33,540 nt of DNA from Ectothiorhodospiraceae bacterium (GCA_003552625.1 PUNM01000123.1:1-33540), one strand, 5' to 3'. Numbered from the stretch's first letter, positions 8,977 to 19,564 are shown. The notes: generated by a model from the sequence alone, not told the origin. Numbers and translations are program-made.

Positions 8977-9585
8977 TCAAACGGCCGCGAAAGCCGTATC
9001 CAGCTCTCGGCGCAACGCGCTGTAGTCGTTGGTCACCGGAAACTGCGGGAATTGCTCCGCGATCTCCGGCGGCGGACAGAAGAAAATCCCCTGGTGCGCC
9101 GCCGCAAGCATTCGGGTGTCGTTGTAGGAATCCCCGGCCGCGGCTGTCCGGAAATTGAGTCCGCGCAGCGACTCCACGGCCTGGCGCTTGTGATCCTCAA
9201 GCCGGATGTGGAAGTCGGTGATCCGGCCGTTATCCGCGACCTCAAGGCTGTGGCAGAAGAGCGTCGGCCAGCCGAGCTGCGCCATCAAAGGCCGCGCAAA
9301 CTCGTAAAACGTGTCGGACAGGATGATCACCTGATAGTCAGCACGCAGGCCGTCGAGGAACTCACGCGCACCGGGAAGCGGTTCAAGCCGGGCCACCACG
9401 GACTGAATATCGGCCAGACCGAGGCCGTGGCGATCCATATCCGCCAGACGCATGGTCATCAGCTCGTTGTAATCCGGCACATCCCGCGTGGTAGCCCGGA
9501 AGGCGTCGATGCCGGTGATGTCGGCGAGGTTGACCCAGATTTCGGGCACCAGAACGCCTTCCAGATCCAGACAGACGATATTCAA
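8977..9585 (-). CDS. thrH: ThrH-type phosphoserine phosphatase / homoserine phosphotransferase
   Basis: A HAD-superfamily enzyme closely resembling Pseudomonas aeruginosa ThrH, which dephosphorylates phosphoserine and can pass the phosphate to homoserine. At 202 residues it is near the 205 of ThrH. Motifs: nucleophile region CLDLEGVLVPEIW near 5-17 (Asp7; the second acid is Glu, as in ThrH), TTRDVPDYNELM, ILSDTFYEF (motif II) and AAGDSYNDTRML (motif IV). The start is TTG 9585 with GGGAGGG about eight bases upstream; no ATG is available, and a longer reading would begin in the leader. It is the first gene of the thrH-yfcE-hrpA-tmcA run and may supply the serine-synthesis phosphatase where SerB is absent, which cannot be judged here. 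Confidence 0.92.
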   Translation of the reverse strand: MNIVCLDLEGVLVPEIWVNLADITGIDAFRATTRDVPDYNELMTMRLADMDRHGLGLADIQSVVARLEPLPGAREFLDGLRADYQVIILSDTFYEFARPLMAQLGWPTLFCHSLEVADNGRITDFHIRLEDHKRQAVESLRGLNFRTAAAGDSYNDTRMLAAAHQGIFFCPPPEIAEQFPQFPVTNDYSALRRELDTAFAAV

Positions 9586-9609
9586 ACGCTTTCCCTCCCG
9601 GCGAGACCC

Positions 9610-9628
9610 CCCGGGACAGCAGCCCGGG
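9610..9628 (-). promoter_or_regulatory. Hairpin in thrH leader
   Basis: CCCGGG at 9610-9615 and CCCGGG at 9623-9628 can pair around a seven-base loop. The hairpin would lie in the thrH leader, about 25 bases before the TTG start. There is no U-run, so it is not a clear terminator; it could affect ribosome access or mRNA stability. Confidence 0.3.
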
Positions 9629-9647
9629 CCGCGCATCAGCGGCGGCC

Positions 9648-9676
9648 AATCTATTCATTCTGCCGCCGGCGTGCAA
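9648..9676 (-). promoter_or_regulatory. Candidate promoter for thrH-yfcE-hrpA-tmcA
   Basis: On the minus strand TTGCAC (9676-9671) and TAGATT (9653-9648) are 17 bases apart. Each hexamer is only a partial match to consensus, but spacing and position suit a transcript starting near 9641, about 55 bases before thrH. Confidence 0.35.
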
Positions 9677-9800
9677 GCGATTTCCTGCGCCGGGCGGAAG
9701 AATCTAGCGTTGACCGGGGACAACGTCGATAATGGGGGCGCTTGCCGCCGGGAGAGCGGCACCGGAACAGCAAACCAATTGGTTAAGGAGGCGACACCCC

Positions 9801-10487
9801 ATGAGCGATCGCTACACTGACAGCCGCGTGCTGACCGGCGAAGAGCGTTCTGCCCAGAATGCACGGGCGCTGGCCACCAACCGGCTGATTCGCAACACTT
9901 ATCTCCTGCTGTCGCTGACCCTGGCGTTCAGCGCGGCTACCGCCGGCTTTGCGGTACTCTCCGACGCCCCGCGGCTCAATATCTTCGTCGTCCTGGGCGG
10001 CTTCTTCGGCCTGCTCTTCCTGACGCAGTACCTGCGCAACAGTGTCTGGGGGCTGGCCTCGGTCTTTGCTCTTACCGGCTTCATGGGCTACACGCTGGGC
10101 CCGATCATTAATCTCTACCTGGGGCTGCCCAACGGCGGACAAACGGTGATGACCGCCTTCGGCGGTACCGCTGCGATCTTTATCGGCCTCTCCGCCTACG
10201 CGTTGGCCAGCCGCCGCGATTTCAGCTTCATGCGCGGCTTCCTGTTCGCGGGCATCCTGGTGGGCTTCGTGGCCGCGCTCGCCGCCTACTTCCTGCAGAT
10301 GCCGGGCCTGTCGCTAGCGGTCAGCGTCATGTTCATGATCCTCATGAGCGGGCTGATCCTCTACCAGACCAGCGAGATGGTGAACGGCGGCGAGGACAAC
10401 TACATCATGGCCACCGTCACCCTCTACGTTGCGCTCTACAACCTCTTCACCAGCCTGCTCCATCTCCTCGGGCTGGCTAACGAGTAA
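9801..10487 (+). CDS. Bax inhibitor-1/YccA family membrane protein
   Basis: A 228-residue inner-membrane protein with about seven hydrophobic segments starting near residue 30, of the Bax-inhibitor-1 fold. The E. coli relative YccA binds and restrains the membrane protease FtsH; other members act as pH-sensitive calcium leak channels. The C-terminal end TLYVALYNLFTSLLHLLG is the family signature region; the preceding IYQTSEM-like stretch (here ILYQTSEMVNGGEDNYI) carries the conserved acidic residues. The ATG at 9801 follows AAGGAGG with a strong ribosome site. It is followed by a GC-rich hairpin (10501-10526) and cysB. It is probably a YccA homologue, but BI-1 subtypes are hard to separate by eye. 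Confidence 0.9.
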   Translation: MSDRYTDSRVLTGEERSAQNARALATNRLIRNTYLLLSLTLAFSAATAGFAVLSDAPRLNIFVVLGGFFGLLFLTQYLRNSVWGLASVFALTGFMGYTLGPIINLYLGLPNGGQTVMTAFGGTAAIFIGLSAYALASRRDFSFMRGFLFAGILVGFVAALAAYFLQMPGLSLAVSVMFMILMSGLILYQTSEMVNGGEDNYIMATVTLYVALYNLFTSLLHLLGLANE

Positions 10488-10500
10488 GTCCGGGGCACCC

Positions 10501-10526
10501 GGTGGGGGCCGAATCGGCCCCCCACC
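10501..10526 (+). terminator. GC-rich hairpin between the BI-1 gene and cysB
   Basis: GGTGGGGGCCGA pairs with TCGGCCCCCCACC around a one- to three-base turn, with one bulged C. The stem is long and very stable, but no U-run follows (CTGTCC), so it may be a weak terminator or an mRNA 3'-end stabiliser, or part of the cysB leader. Confidence 0.5.
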
Positions 10527-10557
10527 CTGTCCAGCCCGCAAGAGACGCACACCCCCG

Positions 10558-11538
10558 ATGAAGCTCAATCAGTTGCGCTATATCCACGAGGTTGCCAATC
10601 GTGGCCTGAATATTTCCGCCGCTGCCGAAGCGCTCTATACCTCGCAGCCGGGCATGAGCAAGCAGATTCGCGCCCTTGAGGAAGAGCTTGGGGTAGAGAT
10701 CTTCGCGCGCAGTGGCAAGCACCTGACCCAGGTGACACCGGCCGGAGAGCAGATCCTCGAAGCGACGGCCCGACTACTGCAAGAGGCACGGAATATCCGC
10801 GCCATCGCGGACGACTTCGTCGCCGAGAACCGGGGCCATCTGTCGCTCGCCACAACCCAGACCCAGGCCCGGCACGCCCTGCCGCGGGTTGTTCAAGACT
10901 TCCGGCAGCGCTTCCCGAACGTAGCCCTGCACATGCACCAGGGCACGCCGATGCAGATCGCCGAGCTGGCCGCCCGCGGCCAGGTGGACTTCGCCATCGC
11001 GACCGAGGCCATCGAGCTTTTTGACGATCTCGTCATGCTGCCCTGCTACCGCTGGAACCGCTGCGTGGTCGTCCCCGAGGACCACCCGCTGGCTCAACAG
11101 CAGGGCCCGCTCACCCTCGCCGACCTGGCGGCCCACCCGCTGGTAACGTACGTCTTCGGCTTTACCGGACGCTCCAAACTCGACGAGGCCTTTCAAGCTG
11201 CCGAACTGGAGCCGGAGGTCGTCTTCACCGCCACGGACGCGGAGGTCATCAAGACCTACGTCGGACTGGGACTGGGGGTGGGGATCATCGCGCGGATGTC
11301 CTTTGACGCAACCCACGACCAGGGGCTGATCGCCCTGGACGCCAGCCACCTCTTCGAACCCAGCGTGACCAATATCGGGTTCCGACGCGGGACCCACCTG
11401 CGCGGGTACATGCTGGAGTTCATCGAACTCTTTGCGCCCCACTTGACGCCGGAGGTCGTCGATCGTGCGCTGCAGGCGCGCTCACCCGATGAGCGGGCAC
11501 GGTTGCAGCAGGAGCTGGAAGCGGCGATGGCCGGATAG
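10558..11538 (+). CDS. cysB: LysR-type transcriptional regulator CysB
   Basis: Regulator of sulfate assimilation and cysteine synthesis; in enterics it needs N-acetylserine or O-acetylserine to activate. At 326 residues it matches E. coli CysB (324) nearly end to end. Seen: N-terminal winged helix-turn-helix with SAAAEALYTSQPGMSKQIR near residues 19-37, IFARSGKHLTQVTPAG, and the ligand-binding domain with TTQTQARHALP, LHMHQGTP, LVTYVFGFTGRS and FTATDAEVIKTYVGLG, all CysB hallmarks. The start ATG 10558 gives the canonical MKLNQLRYI. It lies 70 bases downstream of the BI-1 gene, with a hairpin between, and its stop faces serS ten bases away. Autoregulation is usual in the family, but no site is identified here. 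Confidence 0.97.
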   Translation: MKLNQLRYIHEVANRGLNISAAAEALYTSQPGMSKQIRALEEELGVEIFARSGKHLTQVTPAGEQILEATARLLQEARNIRAIADDFVAENRGHLSLATTQTQARHALPRVVQDFRQRFPNVALHMHQGTPMQIAELAARGQVDFAIATEAIELFDDLVMLPCYRWNRCVVVPEDHPLAQQQGPLTLADLAAHPLVTYVFGFTGRSKLDEAFQAAELEPEVVFTATDAEVIKTYVGLGLGVGIIARMSFDATHDQGLIALDASHLFEPSVTNIGFRRGTHLRGYMLEFIELFAPHLTPEVVDRALQARSPDERARLQQELEAAMAG

Positions 11539-11547
11539 GCGGGACCC

Positions 11548-12873
<1,326 letters not shown>

Positions 12874-12897
12874 CTACGAACCGAGCGGTCGGTTACG

Positions 12898-14184
12898 CTA
12901 CTCGTCGCGGGCGCGCAGGCGCAGGAATCGCTGCCGGATCCGCTCCTCAAGGCCGCGGTCGCTGGGTTCGTAGTAGCGCCGGCCGGCCAGTGCATCGGGT
13001 AGATACTGGACACCGGCGGCGTAGGCCTCCGGCTCATCGTGGGCGTAGCGGTACCCGGCGCCAAAGCCCTGGCTCTTCATCACGCCGGTCGGGGCGTTGC
13101 GCAGATGCATCGGCACCTCGAGCGAACCGTGACTCCGGCAGTCGTTCTCCGCCGCCTGCCAGGCAGTGTAGACCCGGTTGCTCTTCGGGACAGAGGCCTG
13201 ATAGGCCACCACCTGGGCGAGCGCGAGTTCCCCCTCCGGCGAACCGAGGCGTTCATAGGCCGCCACGCCGTCGAGCGCGATCTGTAGTGCCCGCGGATCG
13301 GCATTGCCGATATCCTCCGAGGCAACCCGGATCAGCCGGCGCCCGAGGTAGAGTGGATCGCAACCGCCATCCAGCATGCGCGCGAGCCAGTAAAGCGCAC
13401 CATCGGGATCAGACCCCCGTATCGACTTGTGCAGCGCCGAGATCTGGTCGTAGAAGTCATCGCCCCCTTTGTCGAACCGCCGCGTGCTGCCTCCTGCCAC
13501 GGCCTCGCCGACCACGCTTTCGTTGAGCACCCCCTCGACGGCGAGATCGGCGGCAATCTCCAGAGCGGCCAGCAGGCGGCGGGCATCACCGTCAGCAGCA
13601 CGCAGCAGGAGGCTGCGCCCGCTCACCGTGACTTCCAGCCGGCGGCCGCCGAGCCCTCGCTCCGGATCCTGCAGGGCCCGCTCGAGCAGCGCGTCCAGCG
13701 CGGCGTCGTCCAGGGCCCGGAGCATGTAGACCCGCGCCCGTGAAAGGAGTGCCTTGTTGAGCTCGAACGAGGGGTTCTCCGTGGTCGCTCCCACGAAGAT
13801 GACGGTCCCGTCTTCCACGTACGGCAAAAAGGCATCCTGCTGCGCTTTATTGAAACGGTGGACCTCATCGACAAAGAGCACTGTACGCCCATCGGCTGCT
13901 CGCACCTGCTCGGCCTCGGCCATGGCCGCGCGGATCTCCTTGACTCCGGAGGTCACCGCCGAGAGGGTCAGAAAGCGTGCCTCGGCGTGATCAGCGACCA
14001 AGCGCGCCAGGGTGGTCTTGCCACTACCCGGCGGCCCCCAGAGGATCATGGAGTGCGGGCGCCCGGCCCGCACGCTCTCGGCCAGGGCGCGGCCGGTACC
14101 GAGCAGATGCCCCTGCCCCGCCAGTTCGTCGATGCTGCGCGGGCGCATCCGCTCAGCGAGCGGAATGCCACGATCAATGCTCAC
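12898..14184 (-). CDS. rarA: Replication-associated recombination protein RarA (MgsA)
   Basis: AAA+ ATPase of the clamp-loader type that acts at stalled replication forks. At 428 residues it is near E. coli RarA (447). Motifs: Walker A GPPGSGKT at about 50-57, Walker B FVDEVHRFN at about 104-112, sensor 1 GATTENPSFELN, then a C-terminal tetramerisation part with KSIRGSDPDGALYWLARML and ASEDIGNADPRAL. The GTG start at 14184 overlaps the lolA stop as GTGA, so translation is probably coupled to lolA. A six-base-pair hairpin (12879-12894) directly follows the stop but has no U-run. Confidence 0.96.
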   Translation of the reverse strand: MSIDRGIPLAERMRPRSIDELAGQGHLLGTGRALAESVRAGRPHSMILWGPPGSGKTTLARLVADHAEARFLTLSAVTSGVKEIRAAMAEAEQVRAADGRTVLFVDEVHRFNKAQQDAFLPYVEDGTVIFVGATTENPSFELNKALLSRARVYMLRALDDAALDALLERALQDPERGLGGRRLEVTVSGRSLLLRAADGDARRLLAALEIAADLAVEGVLNESVVGEAVAGGSTRRFDKGGDDFYDQISALHKSIRGSDPDGALYWLARMLDGGCDPLYLGRRLIRVASEDIGNADPRALQIALDGVAAYERLGSPEGELALAQVVAYQASVPKSNRVYTAWQAAENDCRSHGSLEVPMHLRNAPTGVMKSQGFGAGYRYAHDEPEAYAAGVQYLPDALAGRRYYEPSDRGLEERIRQRFLRLRARDE

Positions 14185-14813
14185 CGCAGTGCCTCGTCGG
14201 CCTCCGCCTCGTAGACATCGACCCCGTCCGGGACTTCAAAACGGAAGCGTTCCTCGTCCACCGCTTCGTTGATCCGGACGTCGCTCAGCTCCACCCGGGT
14301 CACCTGACCGAGGGCGTCGTCGACCTCAAGCGCCGACGGCCGGCCCTCCTCGAGGCCGAGCCGCGCCTCGTCGAAGGTCTCACCACCCCCCTTCGGCGTA
14401 AGGCGCACGTAATCGTCGGTCTCCTCCAGTTCAAAGGCTTCCGCGAGGGCGTCGAAGTCGCCGGCCAGTAGCTGTGCCGGAGCCGAGCCCAGCACCTCGC
14501 GCTGCGGCCGCACGGTGACTTGATCCAGCTCCACATCGTGAACCCACAGCCGCTCCCCGTCGGCGACAATCTCCTGAGCAAAGGGACCGGCGTACGACCA
14601 GTGAAAGCGATCCGGCCGAAGGATGGCAAAATCGCCCTCCGACTCCTCAACCACCTGGCCGCGGTCATCTAGCGTGTACTGACGGAACGTGCCCTGGACC
14701 GTCTCCACATCCGTGTAGTAAGCCTCCAGAGCGGCCAACTGCCCCGCCTGTGCGGCTGAGCAAGGAATCAGAACAGCGATCAGCGCCGCTGCAGCGAGCG
14801 CATTGCGCAACAT
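14181..14813 (-). CDS. lolA: Outer-membrane lipoprotein carrier LolA
   Basis: Periplasmic chaperone that carries lipoproteins from LolCDE in the inner membrane to LolB in the outer membrane. 210 residues with a signal peptide of about 23 residues ending AAQA. The mature part has LolA features: VQGTFRQYTLD, GDFAILRPDRFHWSYAGPF, ADGERLWVHDVELDQVTVRP, then the Arg/Glu-rich C-terminal half. The ATG at 14813 follows GGGAGG with an eight-base gap. The last residues are acidic. In most relatives lolA lies directly behind ftsK; here an opposite-strand diguanylate cyclase separates them. The stop overlaps the rarA start. Confidence 0.94.
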   Translation of the reverse strand: MLRNALAAAALIAVLIPCSAAQAGQLAALEAYYTDVETVQGTFRQYTLDDRGQVVEESEGDFAILRPDRFHWSYAGPFAQEIVADGERLWVHDVELDQVTVRPQREVLGSAPAQLLAGDFDALAEAFELEETDDYVRLTPKGGGETFDEARLGLEEGRPSALEVDDALGQVTRVELSDVRINEAVDEERFRFEVPDGVDVYEAEADEALR

Positions 14814-14917
14814 CAGGGGTACCTCCCGGCATGAATCCAATCCGCGGCGACGCGGGATTGAGCAGGATACCGCCGAACCCGTTCGGCCGTCATCTGCAGC
14901 CGGATACGCTCGATTTA

Positions 14918-14935
14918 AATAAGAAAAGGTATGAT
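14918..14935 (+). promoter_or_regulatory. AT-rich promoter region of diguanylate cyclase gene
   Basis: A short AT-rich island in a GC-rich background includes TATGAT at 14930-14935, a good -10 box. No clear -35 box is visible at the right distance. Transcription starting about 14942 would put the TTG start (14976) about 34 bases downstream, behind GGAGGG, and would exclude ATG 14931 as a start. Confidence 0.35.
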
Positions 14936-14975
14936 ATCCTGCATGGGATTTCGACCCCCGGGACGGAGGGACCGC

Positions 14976-16169
14976 TTGAAGATCGCCTCTGCCGATTTCA
15001 CCACCCTCCTGCGCGCCCGTTTGCGTACGGTGCTCGGCGAAATACCCCGCGACGACTGGGCACGCTTGCTCGAGCCCAGCAGCCACGACACCCTTCTGGA
15101 GCACCAGCGGGCGCGCGGGATAATCGGCCGCGTCCGGCTCATCGCCCTGCTCTTCGCGGTCCTGACGCCCTTCTGGATCGCGGTGGACTGGCTCGTCTTT
15201 CCGCGGGCAATCACGGAGCTGCTCGCCGGAGCGCGACTCTTAACCAGCCTTGCCTTCCTCGCCCTGGCACTGAACCTGCGCACCGGCAACGATATCGGCC
15301 GCGCGTGGATCGCGCTCGGGATGCTCTTCGCGATCCCCACGGTCTTCTACGTCTTCACCCACACGCTGCTCGCCGGACAGGAGATGGATGGCGCCGCCCA
15401 GGCGGTGGCGGCCGGTTACGCCTTCCTGCCCTTCGTCATGATGGCCGGGCTCAGCGTCTTCCCGCTCACGGCGCTGGAGGCGGCCGTCTATTCCGCACCC
15501 CTGCTGGCGGCCAAGGGCGTACTCGCCTACTTCGACGTCCAGACTATGGAGTGGAGCGCGCACTTTAGCTCTCTGTGGCTGCTGGGCCTGATCACGCTGG
15601 TCGCCACCTCGGCGAGCATGAGCCAGCTCCACTTCATGTCCCAGCTTGTCGAGCGCTCTTCCCGGGATCCACTCACCGGCTGCATCAACCGCGCTCACGG
15701 CGAAGAGCTTCTCAAGATCCAGGCTGCCGTCGCCCGGCGCCAAAAGACCGACCTGACCATCGCCTTCATCGACCTGGACCGCTTCAAGGCGGTCAACGAC
15801 GTCTACGGTCACGATATCGGCGATGCAGTGCTCTACCAGGCCGCAAGCGGCATCCGACGCAGCCTGCGCAGCTCGGATCAGCTCCTGCGCTGGGGTGGTG
15901 AGGAGTTCCTGATCCTCTTTCCCGGGACGCCCGCTGCCGGCGCCGAGAAGGCGCTGAGCCGCCTGTTGGCCAGCGGTCTGGGTCGTCGCCCGGACGGCGG
16001 GGCCCTGACAGCCAGCGCAGGGGTCGCTGAACTCTTTGAGCCGGCTTCCGCCGGCTCCGTCGAGGAGATGCTGCAAGTGGCCGATCAGCGCATGTATGAA
16101 GCCAAGGCCGCAGGGGGCGGCCGCGTCCAGCGACACGACGCGCAAGGCGCTGGGGCCGGCGCCGCTTAG
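14976..16169 (+). CDS. Membrane-bound diguanylate cyclase (GGDEF domain)
   Basis: Synthesises cyclic di-GMP from two GTP. 397 residues with this start. Five to six hydrophobic segments lie between about residues 53 and 215, forming a membrane sensor module that I do not recognise by name. The C-terminal GGDEF domain (about 228-385) has DPLTGCINRAH, FIDLDRFKAVNDVYGHDIGD, an intact active site GGEEF near 307-311 and the inhibitory RxxD (RSSD near 298-301), so activity and product inhibition are expected. TTG 14976 is chosen because GGAGGG lies six bases upstream; ATG 14931 falls in the -10 box and ATG 14943 has no ribosome site. It is transcribed opposite to its neighbours and splits the usual ftsK-lolA order. 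The C-terminal tail is Ala/Gly-rich. The signal sensed is unknown. Confidence 0.92.
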   Translation: MKIASADFTTLLRARLRTVLGEIPRDDWARLLEPSSHDTLLEHQRARGIIGRVRLIALLFAVLTPFWIAVDWLVFPRAITELLAGARLLTSLAFLALALNLRTGNDIGRAWIALGMLFAIPTVFYVFTHTLLAGQEMDGAAQAVAAGYAFLPFVMMAGLSVFPLTALEAAVYSAPLLAAKGVLAYFDVQTMEWSAHFSSLWLLGLITLVATSASMSQLHFMSQLVERSSRDPLTGCINRAHGEELLKIQAAVARRQKTDLTIAFIDLDRFKAVNDVYGHDIGDAVLYQAASGIRRSLRSSDQLLRWGGEEFLILFPGTPAAGAEKALSRLLASGLGRRPDGGALTASAGVAELFEPASAGSVEEMLQVADQRMYEAKAAGGGRVQRHDAQGAGAGAA

Positions 16170-16206
16170 ACCGTTCGCGCGGGGCGCCGCCCCCCCAACC
16201 GAGGCA

Positions 16207-18633
16207 TCACGATGCATCGGGCGGCGGCGGGGCGAGAACCTCTCGTCCGCCGTTCGACTGCAGCGGACCGACGACCCCGGCCGCTTCCATCTCCTCAACC
16301 AGCCGCGCCGCGCGGTTATAACCGATCTTCAGACGGCGCTGCACCCCGGAGATGGAGGCCCGGCGCGTCTCCGTGACGATCCGCACAGCGTCATCGTAGA
16401 GCGGATCGCTCTCGCCGCCACCACCTGAGCCGCCCCCCTCGCCGGGGATTCCGGGAAGCGGTGCAGTCTCGGACGTATCGCTGAGGATCTCGTCCACATA
16501 CTCCGGCTCACCGACTGCCTTGAGGTGCTCCACCACCCGGTGGACTTCGGCATCGGAGACAAAGGCGCCGTGCACACGCTGCGGCACGCCGCTGCCGGGC
16601 GGGACGTAGAGCATGTCGCCGTGGCCAAGCAGAGCCTCGGCACCCTGCTGATCGAGGATGGTCCGTGAATCCACCTTCGAGGAGACCTGAAAGGCGATGC
16701 GTGTCGGGATGTTGGCCTTGATCAGGCCGGTAATCACATCAACGGAGGGCCGCTGCGTCGCCAGGATCAGATGGATGCCGGCAGCGCGCGCCTTCTGCGC
16801 CAGCCGGGCGATGAGTTCCTCCACCTTCTTGCCGACGATCATCATCATGTCGGCCAACTCATCCACGACCACCACGATAAAGGGCAACTCCTCAAGTTCC
16901 GGCGCCTGCGGCGTCGCATCGTCGAGTGTCTGCTCGGCGGGATCGCCGGCATCGAACAGGGGATCGCGCAGCGGCTCGCCGGCCTCACGCGCCTCGCGCA
17001 CCTTTCGGTTGAAGCCGTTCACATTGCGCACGCCGAGGGCGGCCATCAGCCGGTACCGGCGCTCCATCTCGGCAACGCACCAACGCAGGGCGTTAGCCGC
17101 GTCGTTCATGTCGGTCACCACCGGCGCCAGTAGGTGCGGGATCCCGTCGTAGACCGACAGCTCCAGCATTTTGGGATCGACCATGATCAACCGGGTCTGC
17201 TCCGGGGCATTGCGGTAGAGCAGGGACAGAATCATGGCGTTGATCCCAACGGATTTGCCTGACCCGGTTGTACCGGCGACCAACAGATGGGGCATTTTGG
17301 CCAGATCGGCGACAACCGGATTGCCGCCGATATCCTTACCCAGGGCGACGGTCAGCGGCGCATCGGAGCGCGCATACTCCTGCGAACCGATCAGCTCGGA
17401 CAGCGCGATTACATCCCGCTGCTCGTTGGGGATCTCCAGCCCCACCGTGGACTTGCCCGGTATCACCTCAACCACGCGCACCGAGATCACCGACAGTGCC
17501 CGGGCCAGATCCTTCGCCAGGTTGGAGATCTGGCTCACCTTGACGCCAGCGGCGGGAAGAAGCTCAAAGCGGGTAATGACCGGACCCGGCTGCACCGCTT
17601 CGACCTGGACCTGAACCCCGAAATCTCCCAGCTTCTCTTCGAGCTGCCGGGACATGGTGGCGAGAACGTCCTGGCTGTAGCCCCCCTTGCCCGCAGGCGC
17701 GGGATCGAGAAGATCGCCCGGCGGCAGAGGTGAAGCCGGATCCGCGGGACCGCGCGGGCGCCGGCGCTTGGTCCGCTGCCCGGCCCGGGACGCAGGCGGA
17801 TCGGGGCTCGGATCCGGCGATGCAGCGCTGGGCGCGGGTTGCGCTGGAGCCGGGGTGGAGGTGCCCTCAAGCAGTGCGGGTTTGCGCGGGGCCTTGAGCA
17901 GCGGCCGACGCGCGGCGTCGCTGCGCTCATGGCTCCGCTGGCGGGCTTGCTGGGCCGCCTCGCGGCGCCGCTCACGCCAGCGCCCGAAGCGGGCCACAAC
18001 CCGGCCCGAAAAGCGGGTAAAAGCCGCAAACGCCCGGCTCAGCAACGCCATCGTGCCGCGACCGACCCACTCGCTGACGGCCAGCCAGGAGAGGCCGGTG
18101 GCCAGCGTCAGAGCGGCCAGAAAGACCACCGCAGCCATGAGCGAGGCGCCGGTGAAACCGAGCCATCCCTCGATCCAGTCCGCGCTCAAGTCCCCGAGCA
18201 GCCCTCCGGCACCCAGCGGCAGCTGCCCGGCCTCGAGGTGGAGGGTCGACAGCGCCGCCCCGGAGAAAAGCGCCAGGACCAACCCCACGGTCCGGACGGC
18301 AAGGGCCAGGCCGTCAAAACGGGGCGCGTCGAGTAACTGGAAAACCCGATAGGCGCTCCAGCCCATGAACAGGGGCACCAGGTACGCGAGATAGCCGAAA
18401 AGCAGAAGCGCGATGTCCGCAAACCAGGCGCCGGCAATACCGCCCAGGTTACCGATCTGCGCGCTCGGCCGGACGCTGCTCCAACCCGGATCCTGGGGCT
18501 GATAGCTCCACAGGGCAAGCAGCATGAAGGCCGCCACGCCGGCGAGCAGAACCATCGCGGCCTCACGCAGGCGGCGCCGGAGCTGATGGCCAAGGAGCGG
18601 CTCCTCGGCAGTGGATTCGTCACGCTCCGCCAC
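16207..18633 (-). CDS. ftsK: DNA translocase FtsK
   Basis: Septum-anchored DNA pump that clears chromosomes and activates XerCD recombination at dif. 808 residues, a short-linker FtsK compared with E. coli (1329). The N-terminal domain has four hydrophobic segments between about residues 25 and 190. A basic, then Pro/Ala/Ser-rich linker follows (about 210-320). The motor has Walker [18 protein letters not shown] and Walker [15 protein letters not shown]. The C-terminal gamma winged-helix domain ([20 protein letters not shown]) reads polar KOPS sequences. The GTG start at 18633 has an AAGAGAGGCG purine run about ten bases upstream. It is divergent from aat and convergent with the diguanylate cyclase (37-base gap). 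Confidence 0.96.
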   Translation of the reverse strand: MAERDESTAEEPLLGHQLRRRLREAAMVLLAGVAAFMLLALWSYQPQDPGWSSVRPSAQIGNLGGIAGAWFADIALLLFGYLAYLVPLFMGWSAYRVFQLLDAPRFDGLALAVRTVGLVLALFSGAALSTLHLEAGQLPLGAGGLLGDLSADWIEGWLGFTGASLMAAVVFLAALTLATGLSWLAVSEWVGRGTMALLSRAFAAFTRFSGRVVARFGRWRERRREAAQQARQRSHERSDAARRPLLKAPRKPALLEGTSTPAPAQPAPSAASPDPSPDPPASRAGQRTKRRRPRGPADPASPLPPGDLLDPAPAGKGGYSQDVLATMSRQLEEKLGDFGVQVQVEAVQPGPVITRFELLPAAGVKVSQISNLAKDLARALSVISVRVVEVIPGKSTVGLEIPNEQRDVIALSELIGSQEYARSDAPLTVALGKDIGGNPVVADLAKMPHLLVAGTTGSGKSVGINAMILSLLYRNAPEQTRLIMVDPKMLELSVYDGIPHLLAPVVTDMNDAANALRWCVAEMERRYRLMAALGVRNVNGFNRKVREAREAGEPLRDPLFDAGDPAEQTLDDATPQAPELEELPFIVVVVDELADMMMIVGKKVEELIARLAQKARAAGIHLILATQRPSVDVITGLIKANIPTRIAFQVSSKVDSRTILDQQGAEALLGHGDMLYVPPGSGVPQRVHGAFVSDAEVHRVVEHLKAVGEPEYVDEILSDTSETAPLPGIPGEGGGSGGGGESDPLYDDAVRIVTETRRASISGVQRRLKIGYNRAARLVEEMEAAGVVGPLQSNGGREVLAPPPPDAS

Positions 18634-18802
18634 AGGCTTATCGCCTCTCTTCCAGGGTCAATCCTCTATTGTCAGCGACGGTCCGAGGCGCAGCAAGCGC
18701 GGACCCTCTCGTTGCACGCGGACACAGTTCAATTCCCTGGCCGCGGCGCACGGCGCTATCATGGGGATCAGCACTCGTCCGGCGCCGGAGGTCGGTGCGC
18801 CC

Positions 18803-19564
18803 ATGCGGCGGCTACGTTGGCTCAACGAAAACTTACCGGATGAACCCTTCCCGGCGGTCGATGAGGCCATGGAGGAGCCGAACGGCCTTCTCGCCGTCGG
18901 AGGCGATCTCACCCCGGAGCGGCTTACCGCTGCTTATCGTCAGGGGATCTTCCCCTGGTACGGGGAGGGCCAGCCGATCCTCTGGTGGAGCCCGGACCCC
19001 CGGGGCATCTTCCTGCCGGGGGATTTCCACGTCAGCCGCAGCTTTCGCCGACGGCTCAACCAAACCCGGCTCCGTGTCACCCTTGACGAGGCGTTCGAAG
19101 CCGTCATCGCCGGTTGCGCAAGCCCACGACCGGATCAGGACGGGACCTGGATTACACGGGAGATGATCGCCGCCTACATTGAACTCCACTACCTCAACCG
19201 CGCCCACTCTGTAGAAGTCTGGCTCGAGGATGAACTCGTCGGCGGTGTCTACGGAGTCGCGCTCCACGGCGCATTCTTTGGGGAGTCGATGTTCAGCCGC
19301 CGGCCCGAAGCGTCCAAGATCGGCCTCGCCTACCTGACCGCCCAGCTCTGGCGCTGGGGGTTCCAGCTCTTCGACTGCCAGATGAGCAACCCACACCTGG
19401 AGCGCCTGGGCATCCGGGAGGTTCCACGCCGCGAGTATCTCCAGCGGCTGGGGTCGGCTATGCTGCAACCGCATCAGCCGGCACCCTGGCGGTTCGACAG
19501 CGACCTGAATCCCGCCGCGGAACACGCGGCCTGGGCCCGCTGGCACAGGGAGGATCCGCCATGA
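18803..19564 (+). CDS. aat: Leucyl/phenylalanyl-tRNA--protein transferase
   Basis: Transfers Leu or Phe from tRNA to proteins with N-terminal Lys or Arg, making ClpS-recognised N-degrons. 253 residues with ATG 18803, compared with 234 in E. coli. Family motifs: [65 protein letters not shown] and [18 protein letters not shown] 18803 is chosen for GGAGG about 11 bases upstream; the in-frame ATG 18761 overlaps a TATCAT -10-like box (18757-18762) and has no ribosome site. The stop overlaps the bpt start as ATGA, so aat and bpt are translationally coupled. Confidence 0.95.
   Translation: MRRLRWLNENLPDEPFPAVDEAMEEPNGLLAVGGDLTPERLTAAYRQGIFPWYGEGQPILWWSPDPRGIFLPGDFHVSRSFRRRLNQTRLRVTLDEAFEAVIAGCASPRPDQDGTWITREMIAAYIELHYLNRAHSVEVWLEDELVGGVYGVALHGAFFGESMFSRRPEASKIGLAYLTAQLWRWGFQLFDCQMSNPHLERLGIREVPRREYLQRLGSAMLQPHQPAPWRFDSDLNPAAEHAAWARWHREDPP

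Noticed and set aside
9710-9733. TTGACC and GATAAT upstream of the BI-1 gene as a promoter
   Set aside because: The spacing is only 12 bases, too short for a sigma70 promoter.
14814-15104. Longer lolA start giving 97 extra residues
   Set aside because: The ATG at 14813 gives a normal signal peptide and has a good ribosome site; the extension crosses the divergent promoter of the diguanylate cyclase gene.
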